64,000 nt of DNA. Origin: Cupriavidus pauculus. GTDB lineage: Bacteria > Pseudomonadota > Gammaproteobacteria > Burkholderiales > Burkholderiaceae. Each line of letters opens with the position of its first letter. Positions within the stretch are counted from its first letter, which is position 1. The translations under genes and the position numbers were made by a program. The notes below the pieces were generated by a model, which searched no databases, was not told the DNA's origin, and worked only from the letters and a program-made list of their open reading frames with translations. The DNA lies in the NCBI RefSeq assembly GCF_002858765.1, contig NZ_PJRP01000005.1:128087-192086 (forward strand). Direction: 5' to 3'. This document shows positions 30,943-40,248 of this stretch, in pieces.

Positions 30943-32568
30943 TCAGTGTTTGGAAGGCGGAGTGGTGCACCAGGGCGGATAGATCCGCACGGGAAGAAGG
31001 GGGACGAGGGCCAGAAGTCCAATGGCAAGGCAAGCCATCAGGCGGTACAGGTCTGCCGACGTGAGCACGAGCGCCTGCTCGTGAACGCGATGGGCGAGCT
31101 GTCCGAGGTGCTGCGCCGTGTCGAGACTGCGCCCCGTCATGCCGAGATGGTTGCCAACGTGATCCACGAGCATGTTCGAGTGGAAGCGCTCGCGTCCCGT
31201 GCCGATTCCTTCAATCAGCGCCGTCGCGGCAGCCGCCGAGAAGGTCTTGAGGGAGTTGAACATCGCGGATGCGAACGGGCCCTCGGTAGGCGGCAAGCCA
31301 GTGGTGACCCCCATCAGGATCGCGAGGATCAACATCGGTTGCGCGACGATCTGCAGCGACTGAAGCCAGAAGAAGTTGTCGCGGATCCATTCCGACGTCA
31401 CGTAGCTGCCAAGCAGGCACGTCGCGACCATCAAGCACAGTCCCGTCGCCATGACCCATCGGGAGTCGACTCTGCGGACGTTCAGAATCGCTGCCGTCAG
31501 CGGGAGCGTCAGCAGCAGCGGCAGTGCAACGAGCAATGACAGCGGTGCCGTCTGGAGCGGTCGGTAGGCGTGCAGCCTGGCCAGATGCTGGCCGGGAATG
31601 GCGGCCACGCCGACCAGCAGGATCACCGCGCCGGCAAGGGTCATCAGCCCGTGAGCGAAATTCCTGCGCGCAAGCAACTGGAGCTTGAAGAACGGCAGCG
31701 GGTGAAACCACTCGTTGAAGAGGAACACGACCAGCAGCAGGGTGCCGCCGCCAAACATCACGCGGATGAAGTGCGAGTGCAACCAGTCCAGACGGTCGCC
31801 TTGCATCAGACCGATGACCAGCATGGCCACGGCGGGGAAGCCGGTCAGGAATCCGGTCCAGTTGAATGCGGCAAGCCGTTCCAGCTTGCTCGGATCGTCC
31901 GGAAGCCCCCATCGCACGGCGAAGCAACTCACCACGCCAAGCGGCACGATTTGCCAGAAGACCATGTGCCAGCCGACGTACTCGGTCCACAGCGCCGCGA
32001 GCGGTGTGCCAAGCGCAGGACCGAACGTTGCGGTCATGGCGTAGCCTGCGAGCCCATACAGCTTGACCTTTGGCGGCAGATAGCGGAGTGCCACGATGAT
32101 CAGCATGGGCGGGAGGCAGCCGCCGGCCACGCCCTGTAGGATGCGCAGCACATACAACGCATCGAGGTTCGGGGCGAAGGGGCAGAGCACCCCCAGGCAC
32201 ATCGTCGCCAGCACCGCACCAATCGTGAACCGCTTCAGCGTGAAGGTGATGCCAAACCATGGCGCAAAGACCATCGTCGCAACGTTGGCTGCCTCAAACA
32301 GCGTAGTGATCCACGTGCCGTCATCGCGCCCCACCAGGAATGCGCCTTGGACATCGGCAAGAGCCAGGGCGGTGACCTGTTCGTTGAGGATGGCCAGCAA
32401 CGATGCCAGCAGGACCCCGACCAGGCCCGTGGCGACCCGCAGCGAAAGCGTCGCCTGGGCGGCGGCAGGTTGAGCGGGAGGCGATGCGGGCGGCGGGGCA
32501 GGGGGAGGGGACTGCTGCCCGGCCGGCAGCATCTCGTCGGCCGGCTTGGAATTGGAGGCGGTATTCAT
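30943..32568 (-). CDS. DHA2-family MFS drug transporter (EmrB type)
   Basis: 541 residues; size and pattern match 14-helix DHA2 pumps. Start ATG 32566-32568 with AGGGAA upstream; the further open frame lacks similarity. The first 50 residues are Pro/Ala-rich and cytoplasmic, then helix 1 GVLLASLLAILNEQVTALALADVQGAF, close to the EmrB N-terminal pattern where D and Q are typical. Motif C-like GPALGTPLAALWTEYVGWHMVFW follows. It pumps substrates through the adaptor and channel encoded next. Likely substrates are lipophilic toxins or organic acids, not determinable here. Confidence 0.9.
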   Translation of the reverse strand: MNTASNSKPADEMLPAGQQSPPPAPPPASPPAQPAAAQATLSLRVATGLVGVLLASLLAILNEQVTALALADVQGAFLVGRDDGTWITTLFEAANVATMVFAPWFGITFTLKRFTIGAVLATMCLGVLCPFAPNLDALYVLRILQGVAGGCLPPMLIIVALRYLPPKVKLYGLAGYAMTATFGPALGTPLAALWTEYVGWHMVFWQIVPLGVVSCFAVRWGLPDDPSKLERLAAFNWTGFLTGFPAVAMLVIGLMQGDRLDWLHSHFIRVMFGGGTLLLVVFLFNEWFHPLPFFKLQLLARRNFAHGLMTLAGAVILLVGVAAIPGQHLARLHAYRPLQTAPLSLLVALPLLLTLPLTAAILNVRRVDSRWVMATGLCLMVATCLLGSYVTSEWIRDNFFWLQSLQIVAQPMLILAILMGVTTGLPPTEGPFASAMFNSLKTFSAAAATALIEGIGTGRERFHSNMLVDHVGNHLGMTGRSLDTAQHLGQLAHRVHEQALVLTSADLYRLMACLAIGLLALVPLLPVRIYPPWCTTPPSKH

Positions 32569-32623
32569 GAAAATTCCCTGACAATCGATGGGTCTTGGAT
32601 GTGGGCGATCGAATCGTGCTTCC

Positions 32624-32663
32624 GACTTGAGGCGACTTGAGGCGACTTGAGGCGACTTAAGGC
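32624..32663. repeat. Four tandem copies of a 10-bp unit
   Basis: GACTTGAGGC repeated three times exactly and once with G to A (GACTTAAGGC), in the 122-bp gap between the monooxygenase-like gene and the MFS gene. It could be a regulator tract or a slippage-prone element. Confidence 0.9.
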
Positions 32664-32690
32664 ATGGCATTCGGCGCCGTCGCGAAGGCG

Positions 32691-33365
32691 TCAGGCTTCG
32701 CGGCGTACCTCGTCGAAGTACTGCGGTGCCTCGCGGCGGTCGAACATGCCGTACTCGCGGACGATGCGGATCGTGCGCTGGCGCACGTCGTTCGGCACGC
32801 GGGCACTCATCTCGTAGGCCAGCGCCGCGGATTCGTCGCGCCAGGTGGCCACCGCGATGACTTCGTCAGGCGCCTGCAACGCCCTGAACACATCCCACGA
32901 GATAAGGCCCGGCGATTTGGGATTCAGACCCACGGAAATGGCGACTTCATCGGCGCTTGCGCCATCGAGCCAGCCGGGGGAGCTTTTGGCGTCCAGCAAG
33001 ATCACGGCCTTGCCGGCGCCGGATGCGGTCACATCAAGGCGCTGCGTTGTCAGGGCCTGGCCAGGTGGGAGCCGCGTATCGCGGGCGGTCTCGCCAATCC
33101 GCAGGCGATAGTCCGAGAACACCCGGTCGCGCGCCGCCTGCTGGACCTTGTGGTGGCTGGCTGTGGTCCGCCACCGTACCAGCGCTTTTTCGTCGCGCCA
33201 GCTCGACAGGGAGAGGAGCCAGCCATCACGGGTCAGGCTTGCATAGCGGGTGTTGTCAATGAAGCCGTCTATCTTGTCGAGCTCGGGGCGCAGTACCCTG
33301 GCCATGCCAAGATACGCATCGGACTGCTCGGGAAAAGGACTGACTTCAAGCATTGCATTGAACAC
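32691..33365 (-). CDS. Antibiotic biosynthesis monooxygenase-like protein, two domains
   Basis: 224 residues formed by two ABM-like ferredoxin-fold halves: about residues 1-90 (DNTRYASLTRDGWLLSLSSWRDEKALVRWRTTASHHKVQQAARDRVFSDYRLRIGE) and about 110-215 (ISWDVFRALQAPDEVIAVATWRDESAALAYEMS). The SLSSWRDEKAL and VATWRDESAAL stretches are the same recurring piece. Such proteins act on quinones or heme-like ligands, or just bind them. It is upstream of and on the same strand as the MFS-HlyD-channel operon, so it may be its first gene or a separate unit. No signal peptide. Confidence 0.75.
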   Translation of the reverse strand: MFNAMLEVSPFPEQSDAYLGMARVLRPELDKIDGFIDNTRYASLTRDGWLLSLSSWRDEKALVRWRTTASHHKVQQAARDRVFSDYRLRIGETARDTRLPPGQALTTQRLDVTASGAGKAVILLDAKSSPGWLDGASADEVAISVGLNPKSPGLISWDVFRALQAPDEVIAVATWRDESAALAYEMSARVPNDVRQRTIRIVREYGMFDRREAPQYFDEVRREA

Positions 33366-33925
33366 GACCGACTCCTGTTTCTGGCGGCATAAGGCGCGTC
33401 TTGCTGTGGTGGGGCTTCCACGCCTTGCAGCACGAATGTTGGTGCGTTCAATGTACGAGATCGAAAGTATTTCTTGCGACCGAAGCGCGTCGGTATCGGG
33501 CCAACTTGTACGCGCTTTTTGCCAAGCGGCGTCGGCAGTCCTTCCTTCACATCCTCATGCGAATTACTCTTGTTCTCCGCATGAAAAAGTCGCAAGGTCG
33601 CGCGCTGTGTATTGGCCCGGAGCGGCCAAATGTTGCTTGAGTCATGGCGAGGGCCTCGTGGCCAGGAACTGCTCATGTTTGGCCTGCAAGGCGCGCATCG
33701 TGGCGAGCAGGGCGAGCGAATCGTTGACAGAATTCGACGTAGCCCCCTCACGATTTCCCGGAAGCACACTGAACCGGTGTGCGTTGGACCGCAAGGCGCG
33801 GAGAACCCGTCAATGCGCGTCCACGGCCTGGCGCTGAACATACGCTGTTCTCAAGTTGGAAGGGAGAGATTGCCCATACACCCCGGTGGCTGCAGATGCG
33901 GTGCCGATCTCCTTGTCAATGACCC
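33366..33925. other. Divergent intergenic region, monooxygenase-like gene and acetolactate synthase gene
   Basis: About 560 bases without a supportable gene; open frames on both strands have no known motif. A weak inverted repeat TCATGCG / CGCATGA with a 16-base loop is at 33556-33585. Confidence 0.4.
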
Positions 33926-35791
33926 GTGCTCCAACCTACACAATCCCCTTCTTCTCCTACCGAAACATCGACGGCCACCGCCGAAGTGATGTCCGGTGCC
34001 GACATCATCCTTCGCGTGCTCAGCGAGCAAGGCGTCGATACGGTGTTCGGGTATAGCGGTGGCGCGATTCTGCCGACCTACGACGCCGTGTTCCGCTTCA
34101 ACGCCAGGCACGAGGCCACCCCGGAGCGTCAGATCAACCTGGTGGTGCCGGCGAACGAGCAGGCCGCCGGATTCATGGCTGCAGGCTATGCCAGGGCAAG
34201 CGGCAAGGTCGGCGTGTTCATGGTGACGTCCGGCCCGGGCGCAACGAATGCGGTGACGCCGATTGCCGATTGCAATGGCGACTCGGTGCCCGTGGTGCTG
34301 ATATGTGGCCAGGTGCCGCGTGCTGCCATCGGCAGCGATGCCTTCCAGGAGGCGCCCGTCTTCAACATCATGTCGGCCTGTGCAAAACAGGTGTTTCTCG
34401 TGACGGACCCTGAAAAGCTTGAGCACACGCTCCGGACCGCGTTTGAAGTGGCCCGCACGGGGCGACCGGGTCCGGTAGTCGTGGACGTGCCCAAGGATGT
34501 GCAGAACTGGATTGGCCGCTATCACGGGCACGGCACGCTACAGTTCCGCGGTTACTCGGAGCGCCTCAAGCGGGTGGCTCACGGCGACAAGCTCGAAGGA
34601 AAGAAGCGCGAAAGATTCTTTGAACTGCTGCGCCAAAGCCGGCGCCCGCTGCTGTACGTCGGCGGCGGCGTCATCGCCGCAGGGGCAACGGCCGCGTTGC
34701 GTCAATTCTGCGAGCGCTATGGAATTCCCGTGGTCTCGACGCTCATGGGGCTCGGCGTCATGCCCCCAGAACATGAGCGGTATCTGGGCATGCTGGGGAT
34801 GCACGGCGCGGCATCCGCAAACTATGCGGTCGAGGATTGCGACTTCCTGATTGCCATTGGTGCGCGTTTCGATGACCGCGTGGCCGGTGGGCGGCCCGAC
34901 GCCTTCGCGCCGAATGCACGCTACGTCGCGCATATTGACATCGACGCCGCCGAGATCAACAAGGTGAAGCGGTCGCACTGGAACCATGTTGGCGACGCGA
35001 AACGTGCGCTGGGATCGCTCATGGAGCACGGGGAGATCCATCTGGCACATGCGCCATGGTTACAGCACGTGGGCGAACTGAAGTCACGCTATCGCATGAA
35101 CTACGATCGCGCCAATCCCAGGATTCAGCCCCATTTTGTCGTGGAACTGCTGGGTGAAATCACGGGCGGCCGGGCGATTATCAGCACCGGCGTTGGACAG
35201 CACCAGATGTGGGCGGCCCAGTACTTTCCGTTTGGCGAAGCCCGGAGCTTTCTGACGTCGGGCAGCATGGGAACCATGGGCTTCGGATTGCCCGCCGCCA
35301 TCGGTGCGCAGATTGCGCGCCCGGACGCGCTTGTCATCGATATTGACGGCGACGGCAGTATCCGGATGAACCTGGGCGAGATGGAGACCGCGACGACCTA
35401 TGGCGTGCCGGTGAAGGTGCTGCTGCTGAACAATCGCGGCGACGGCATGATCCGGCAATGGCAACGCCTGTTCTTTGACGGACGCATGTGCGTGAGCGAC
35501 AAGGCGTTGCATCGGAAGGATTTTCTCCTGGCGGCGCAGGCGGATGGCTTCGCGTTCGCGCGGCGGGTGGAACATGTGGACGCGCTTGAAGACACCCTGA
35601 AGGCCTTTGTTGAATTCAAGGGGCCGGCGTTCCTGGAGGTGATGATCGATGAAGATGCCGACGTGTTTCCGATGGTCGGCCCAGGCCAGAGCTATGGCGG
35701 GATGATCACAGGTCCGTTTATTCCATCCCGTTCGCAACCGGTAGCAGTCGACCACCCGCCAATTGGTCAATCTGCCGCTGACATGTTCTAG
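33926..35791 (+). CDS. Acetolactate synthase large subunit-like ThDP enzyme, orphan
   Basis: 621 residues, with the three-domain ThDP decarboxylase layout. The catalytic Glu region reads NEQAAGFMAAGYARASGKVG, ThDP motif IDIDGDGSIRMNLGEMETATTYG then LLLNNRGDGMIRQWQRLFF. Acetolactate synthases usually have NNxxLGM at this spot, so Asp replaces the Leu. No ilvN regulatory subunit is next to it. GTG at 33926 is used; the first in-frame ATG at 33989 (MSGADIILRVLSEQGVD) is closer to the family start. It could be a catabolic acetolactate synthase or another 2-oxoacid ligase. It is convergent with the LysR gene. Confidence 0.82.
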   Translation: MLQPTQSPSSPTETSTATAEVMSGADIILRVLSEQGVDTVFGYSGGAILPTYDAVFRFNARHEATPERQINLVVPANEQAAGFMAAGYARASGKVGVFMVTSGPGATNAVTPIADCNGDSVPVVLICGQVPRAAIGSDAFQEAPVFNIMSACAKQVFLVTDPEKLEHTLRTAFEVARTGRPGPVVVDVPKDVQNWIGRYHGHGTLQFRGYSERLKRVAHGDKLEGKKRERFFELLRQSRRPLLYVGGGVIAAGATAALRQFCERYGIPVVSTLMGLGVMPPEHERYLGMLGMHGAASANYAVEDCDFLIAIGARFDDRVAGGRPDAFAPNARYVAHIDIDAAEINKVKRSHWNHVGDAKRALGSLMEHGEIHLAHAPWLQHVGELKSRYRMNYDRANPRIQPHFVVELLGEITGGRAIISTGVGQHQMWAAQYFPFGEARSFLTSGSMGTMGFGLPAAIGAQIARPDALVIDIDGDGSIRMNLGEMETATTYGVPVKVLLLNNRGDGMIRQWQRLFFDGRMCVSDKALHRKDFLLAAQADGFAFARRVEHVDALEDTLKAFVEFKGPAFLEVMIDEDADVFPMVGPGQSYGGMITGPFIPSRSQPVAVDHPPIGQSAADMF

Positions 35792-35816
35792 TCTGGTCAC
35801 CGCGGGTACGCAGCCG

Positions 35817-36737
35817 TCATGCGCCCGCGGTGGCGGCCAGCAGGGACGCGGTGCGTGATCGCAGACGTGGCGTGACGAAATCGAGAAACGCTCTGAGTTT
35901 CAGCGGGAGCGGTCCCTTTCCCTTGTGCACCAGGCTCACCGGCAGCGGGGCAGACTCGAATGCTTCGAGCACAACGGCAAGGCTGCCACTGCGTACGGCA
36001 TCGTTGACCTGGTAGGACAGGACTCTGATGAGTCCAACACCCAGCGTTGCCGCTGCGATAGCGGCTTCCGCCGTGTTGACGGTAAGCCGCGATTGCACGG
36101 GGACGGCGATCTCCCGTCGTCCCGTGCCAAACACCCAGGCGCGCATGGACGCCATAACGTCGAATGTCACGCACTGATGCGTCGCAAGGTCGCGTGGTGC
36201 GGCGGGGGCGCCGTGCGCTTTCAGGTAAGCGGGGCTACCGCATACCACCCGGCGGACGCTCCCGACGCGCGTCGCGATCAGCGTGCTGTCGGGCAATTCC
36301 CCGATACGAACCGCCACGTCGGCGTGCTCCTCCATGAGATGGACCACACGGTCCGTGAGCACGAGGTTGATGTTGATCTCGGGGTACTCGGCCAGGAATT
36401 CGGCAACCACCGGCACGACATGCAGCCGCCCGAAGTTCACGGGGGCGGTGATGACAAGTTCTCCGCGTGGGGATGCATGCTCGCCTGCGGCAGCGCGCTC
36501 TGCCTCGCCCACCTGCTCCAGGATGCGTCGACAGGCTTCAACGTAAGCGACGCCGGCCTCCGTCAAGGACAACTTTCGCGTTGTGCGATGCAGCAGTCGT
36601 GTGCTGAGGTAGGACTCAAGGTCTGCCACCTTGCGGCTGACGGTCGGCAGTGGCACGCCCAGTTTGCGCGCAGCGGAGGAAAAGCTGCCCGCATCGACAA
36701 CCGCTACCAGGAGAGACATCGATTCAAACTGGTTCAT
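35817..36737 (-). CDS. LysR-family transcriptional regulator
   Basis: 306 residues. ATG 36735-36737 (MNQFESMSLLVAVVDAGSFSSAARKLGVPLPTVSRKVADLE) gives the canonical winged-helix N-terminus; 50 upstream codons are open but unrelated. The effector domain follows from about residue 90. It belongs to the large group with TTRKLSLTEAGVAYVEACRRILEQ. Convergent with the acetolactate synthase gene; its usual divergent target would lie at its 5' side, where the porin gene ends, so the target is unknown. Confidence 0.9.
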   Translation of the reverse strand: MNQFESMSLLVAVVDAGSFSSAARKLGVPLPTVSRKVADLESYLSTRLLHRTTRKLSLTEAGVAYVEACRRILEQVGEAERAAAGEHASPRGELVITAPVNFGRLHVVPVVAEFLAEYPEININLVLTDRVVHLMEEHADVAVRIGELPDSTLIATRVGSVRRVVCGSPAYLKAHGAPAAPRDLATHQCVTFDVMASMRAWVFGTGRREIAVPVQSRLTVNTAEAAIAAATLGVGLIRVLSYQVNDAVRSGSLAVVLEAFESAPLPVSLVHKGKGPLPLKLRAFLDFVTPRLRSRTASLLAATAGA

Positions 36738-36941
36738 CTCATTGTCTCGCCGGACGGGAGGAAGTTCTCTGATTTTCTGGAAATATCTCGTGGCACGCAA
36801 GTGCCTGGGAATCCATGGGCGGCAGCCAGGAAAAGGGCGTGGTGCCAAACGGGCCACCACGCCAATCGGAGGAAAGTGTTTCACCACCGAATGAAGAAAC
36901 CTGTCGTCAGGTCGTCCGGGGCGGGTCAGCCCAGGTTTGTC

Positions 36942-38018
36942 CTAGAACCGATGTCGGACCCCCATCACCGCGCCGAACTGGTCTTTGCCCGGCTGCACGT
37001 TGTAGACCGCAGCCGTTCCGCTGCCGCTGTTGAAGCCGTTCACGCCGAGCTGCGAATTCGCCTTGTTGAGCGCATACGACATCGATGCATACACGTCGGT
37101 GCGCTTGGACAGGGCGTAGTCGCCTGTCACGACGAACTGCCACGGATCGGACCCGGTCTTGCTGTAGTCCTGGTAGTACGCGGTACCCATCAGCGAGAGC
37201 GCCGGCGTCAGCTTGTAGGTCATGCCGACCCAGTAGAAGCTGGATCCCGCATCCGGCGCCTGGGCACCTGTCAGCTTCGCGCCGTCGTACGCTTTCGCCA
37301 GGCGGTATCCCGCGAACACTTTGGCAGCCCCCAGCGCATACGTACCCCCAACGGAAACACGTCGGATGACTGGCGCCTGGTTTGCCGGTGTCCCCGCATG
37401 GATGTCGTCATAGGCCAGACCTACCGAGTACGGACCCGTTGCATAGTTGACGAAGGCGCCGAACTCCCGCCCGAACACGTTGCTGCCGGCCACTTCCGCG
37501 CCGTTGGACTGGAACGCGTAAAAGGCCTGTGCGGTCAAACCGCCAAATGCGGCAAGGTACTTGATGGCATTGTCGGCCCGCGCGCCAAACTCCGGCACCA
37601 TCGCCAGAACGCCATAGCGATCGGCAATGACAGAGGGATCGTAGGCAGTGCCGAACTCGCGCATGGACGTTTGCTGCCGGCCGAGGCGCACCGCACCGTA
37701 CTGGCTCTCGAGACCCACGTATGCATCACGGCCAAACAGGCGTCCGCTCTGCCCGGAATTCCCGGTGTCGATGTCAAAGCCACTTTCCAGTTGCAGGACG
37801 GCCTTCGTGCCGCCCCCCAGGTCCTCGACGCCCCTCAATCCCCAGCGCGACCCGGACTGGTTTCCGGATGTCACGCGAGCGAGACCATTCCCATTCTTTC
37901 CTGAATGATTGATGTACTCGACGCCGGCGTCGGCCACGCCATAGAGCGTGACGTTCGTCTGCGCATACACCACATTGGCGGCGACGGATGTGGCAATCAC
38001 CGCAACAACCTTCTTCAT
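36942..38018 (-). CDS. Gram-negative porin (Burkholderiales type)
   Basis: 358 residues. Start MKKVVAVIATSVAANVVYAQ is a Sec signal peptide; AGGAGGAG sits about 6 bases upstream, so the upstream open frame is rejected. The mature protein begins TNVTLYGVADAGVEY and shows the porin pattern SRWGLRGVEDLGGGTKAVLQLESGF, GRDAYVGLESQYGAVRLGRQ, and ends in VRHRF with terminal Phe for BAM recognition. It is a 16-strand trimeric general-diffusion porin. It lies downstream of the symporter genes on the same strand and may serve the same substrate. Confidence 0.92.
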   Translation of the reverse strand: MKKVVAVIATSVAANVVYAQTNVTLYGVADAGVEYINHSGKNGNGLARVTSGNQSGSRWGLRGVEDLGGGTKAVLQLESGFDIDTGNSGQSGRLFGRDAYVGLESQYGAVRLGRQQTSMREFGTAYDPSVIADRYGVLAMVPEFGARADNAIKYLAAFGGLTAQAFYAFQSNGAEVAGSNVFGREFGAFVNYATGPYSVGLAYDDIHAGTPANQAPVIRRVSVGGTYALGAAKVFAGYRLAKAYDGAKLTGAQAPDAGSSFYWVGMTYKLTPALSLMGTAYYQDYSKTGSDPWQFVVTGDYALSKRTDVYASMSYALNKANSQLGVNGFNSGSGTAAVYNVQPGKDQFGAVMGVRHRF

Positions 38019-38156
38019 CGAAACTCCTCCTGCTTCTATTGGAAATAACAAAATGCAACGACTCGACCAGCTCCAGGTCTGGGATTCCATCCCTGAACGA
38101 CTTTCCATTGGCCGGCCCACGCCACTTCCCGGACGAGCGGCGTGGATACCGGAGAC

Positions 38157-39659
38157 CTACTTGCTTGTCGCGGCGCCGACGACCTGGTTGACCCGGCGTC
38201 CCTGCGTCAGCCCCGAGACCACGAGCGACACCACGATATTCAGCGCGAGCGCGATCACGCCGACATAGGTGGGATACACGCCATCGCCAATGTGCAGTGC
38301 ATAAACGGGCTTCAGACCGAGCGAGATGGCCATGCCGGTGCCGACGACGATGCCAACCGTCCAACCCGCCAACAGACCGGGGGCCGTGAGGCGTCGGGTG
38401 TAAAGGGTGAACACGACGGCGGGGAAGATCTGGAGAATCCAGACGCCGCCCAGCAACTGCAGGTCGATGGCGTATTGCGTGGGCAGCACGACGATGAAGA
38501 GCAGGGCGCCGAACTTGACCACGAGCGAGAACAGCTTGGCGGTCTTTGCTTCCTTCTCCGGCGTGACGTCGGGCGAGACCAACGGCTTGTACAGATTGCG
38601 CGTGAAGAGATTCGCTGCGCCGATCGACATGATGGCGGCCGGGACAAGTGCGCTGATCGCGATGGCCGCCGCGGAGAAACCGACGAACCAGGACGGGAAC
38701 AGCTTCAGGAACAGCGCGGGCACCACGTCGGATGCGGAGGTGACATGCACCCCGGCGGCGATCGCCATGTAGCCGAGTACGGCAATCAGGCCCAGTAACA
38801 ACGTATAGGCCGGGAGGGCGATGGCGTTCTTGCGCACCGTATTTGCCGAGCTCGACGACAGCACGCCAGTCATGGTGTGGGGATACATGAACCCGGCGAG
38901 CGCAGAGCCAAGCGCCAGCGTCGCATACGCCGTGAACTGCGACGGCTTGAGAATGATGCCGGTCGCGCCGCCCTTCGCCTGGAAGAAGGTGTCCGCGGCA
39001 TGGAACAGCGCCCCATATCCACCGAGCTTGCTCGGGATGATGGAGATCGCCGCGATGACCACGATATAGATCATGATGTCCTTGACGAAGGCGATCATGG
39101 CGGGGGCTCGCAGTCCGCTCGAATAGGTGTACACGGCCAGGATGACAAAGGCCACGATCAACGGCAGCTCTCCATCCACGCCGAGACCCTTGATCACGAC
39201 CTGCATGCCAATGAGTTGCAGCGCGATATACGGAAGCGTTGCAACGATGCCCGTCACGGCGACCACCGCCGGCAACCACTTGCCGCCGATTTCACCCTGT
39301 ACGTAGTCAGCGGCGGTGATGTGGTTCTTTCGATGACACACTTCCCACAGCTTCGGCATGACCGCGAATACGAACGGGTAGACGATGATCGTGTACGGCA
39401 TCGCGAAGAAGCCATACGCGCCGACGGAATACACCAGGGCGGGCACCGCAATGACGGTATAGGCGGTATAGAAGTCGCCACCGACGAGGAACCAGGAGAT
39501 GACGGTTCCGAATTGCCGGCCACCGAGTCCCCATTCGTGGAGTTGTGACAAGTCTCCGCGCTTCCATCGGGCTGCGACAAAGCCCAGCACGGTCACCAGG
39601 GCAAAGAAGGCAATGAACACTGCCATCGCCACGCTATCGATCTCTGCGATATGGATCAT
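38157..39659 (-). CDS. Sodium:solute symporter, MctP-like monocarboxylate permease
   Basis: 500 residues, SSS family, about 13 helices. Start MIHIAEIDSVAMAVFIAFFALV is supported by the 4-bp ATGA overlap with the DUF3311 gene. Family marks are GLGGRQFGTVISWFLVGGDFYTAYTVIAVPALVYSVGAYGFFAMPYTIIVYPFVF and TAYATLALGSALAGFMYPHTMTG. The pairing with DUF3311 is typical of MctP-type transporters for lactate, pyruvate or related acids. Those substrates are inferred from that family. The divergent LysR gene may control this operon. Confidence 0.88.
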   Translation of the reverse strand: MIHIAEIDSVAMAVFIAFFALVTVLGFVAARWKRGDLSQLHEWGLGGRQFGTVISWFLVGGDFYTAYTVIAVPALVYSVGAYGFFAMPYTIIVYPFVFAVMPKLWEVCHRKNHITAADYVQGEIGGKWLPAVVAVTGIVATLPYIALQLIGMQVVIKGLGVDGELPLIVAFVILAVYTYSSGLRAPAMIAFVKDIMIYIVVIAAISIIPSKLGGYGALFHAADTFFQAKGGATGIILKPSQFTAYATLALGSALAGFMYPHTMTGVLSSSSANTVRKNAIALPAYTLLLGLIAVLGYMAIAAGVHVTSASDVVPALFLKLFPSWFVGFSAAAIAISALVPAAIMSIGAANLFTRNLYKPLVSPDVTPEKEAKTAKLFSLVVKFGALLFIVVLPTQYAIDLQLLGGVWILQIFPAVVFTLYTRRLTAPGLLAGWTVGIVVGTGMAISLGLKPVYALHIGDGVYPTYVGVIALALNIVVSLVVSGLTQGRRVNQVVGAATSK

Positions 39660-39853
39660 TTCATGCTCCGGTACGCGATGTAGAGCAACAGCGAGGTAAC
39701 GGGCACCCACAGGAACTGATACCAGTAGAAGAACGGAAATCCAAACCACGCTGGCTGGGCGCTGCTATAGAACGGCGGCCACAACAGACCGATGTAGGGG
39801 GCGAGGAGGAGGACCCACAGCCATCTGCGGCCTCCGTTGTCGGGCGATTTCAC
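39656..39853 (-). CDS. DUF3311 small membrane protein, symporter partner
   Basis: 65 residues with two predicted helices: RWLWVLLLAPYIGLLWPPFYSS and FPFFYWYQFLWVPVTSLLLYIAYR. This is the DUF3311 pattern, almost always placed just ahead of an SSS symporter gene. GTG at 39851-39853 is chosen because AGGAG sits 7 bases upstream; the longer open frame upstream is not supported. It overlaps the symporter start by 4 bp (ATGA). Probably an accessory subunit in the inner membrane. Confidence 0.82.
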   Translation of the reverse strand: MKSPDNGGRRWLWVLLLAPYIGLLWPPFYSSAQPAWFGFPFFYWYQFLWVPVTSLLLYIAYRSMK

Positions 39854-40248
39854 GATAGTTCTCCTGCTGTGCTTGGGGCGGATACCGGTATTCGCCCATC
39901 GAGGGGATGGCGTGTGGAAACACTGCGCCCCCGTGAGAAGGATGGTAGTGAAACGTGCGCCCACGGTGCCGAACAAGAATCGCGATATCTGGCCAAAGTT
40001 GGCGAACATCCGGCCAGCGACGCCGTCGTCTCATGTCGGTGTCCATGGCACTGGTCTGGGAAATAAATCACGGTGTGATGCAATAGGCGAATCGAAGGGC
40101 CTTGCATTGCGGGTTGGCGTGATTCGTGAACAGACTGGCCAGGTAGTGCTATGGATGATTCTCTGAAGAAGGCCCCGGCTTCGTACCATTCATCAGGTGC
40201 CGAACAGGAACAATCCTCGGCGGTGAGTCAACGAATGGGGCGGCAGCG
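39854..40248. other. Divergent regulatory region, DUF3311-symporter operon and LysR gene
   Basis: 395 bases with no supportable gene; likely holds both promoters and LysR-binding sites. No repeat long enough to name an operator was found. Confidence 0.4.

Noticed and set aside
32624..32663. Short tandem repeat considered as a CRISPR remnant
   Set aside because: Units are 10 bp, contiguous, with no spacers and no cas genes.
33250..33837. Open frames on both strands in the gap before the acetolactate synthase gene
   Set aside because: No motif, no ribosome site, and overlapping frames on opposite strands of equal length.
35125..35800. Open frames antisense to the acetolactate synthase-like gene
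   Set aside because: Shadow frames; no domain or start signal.
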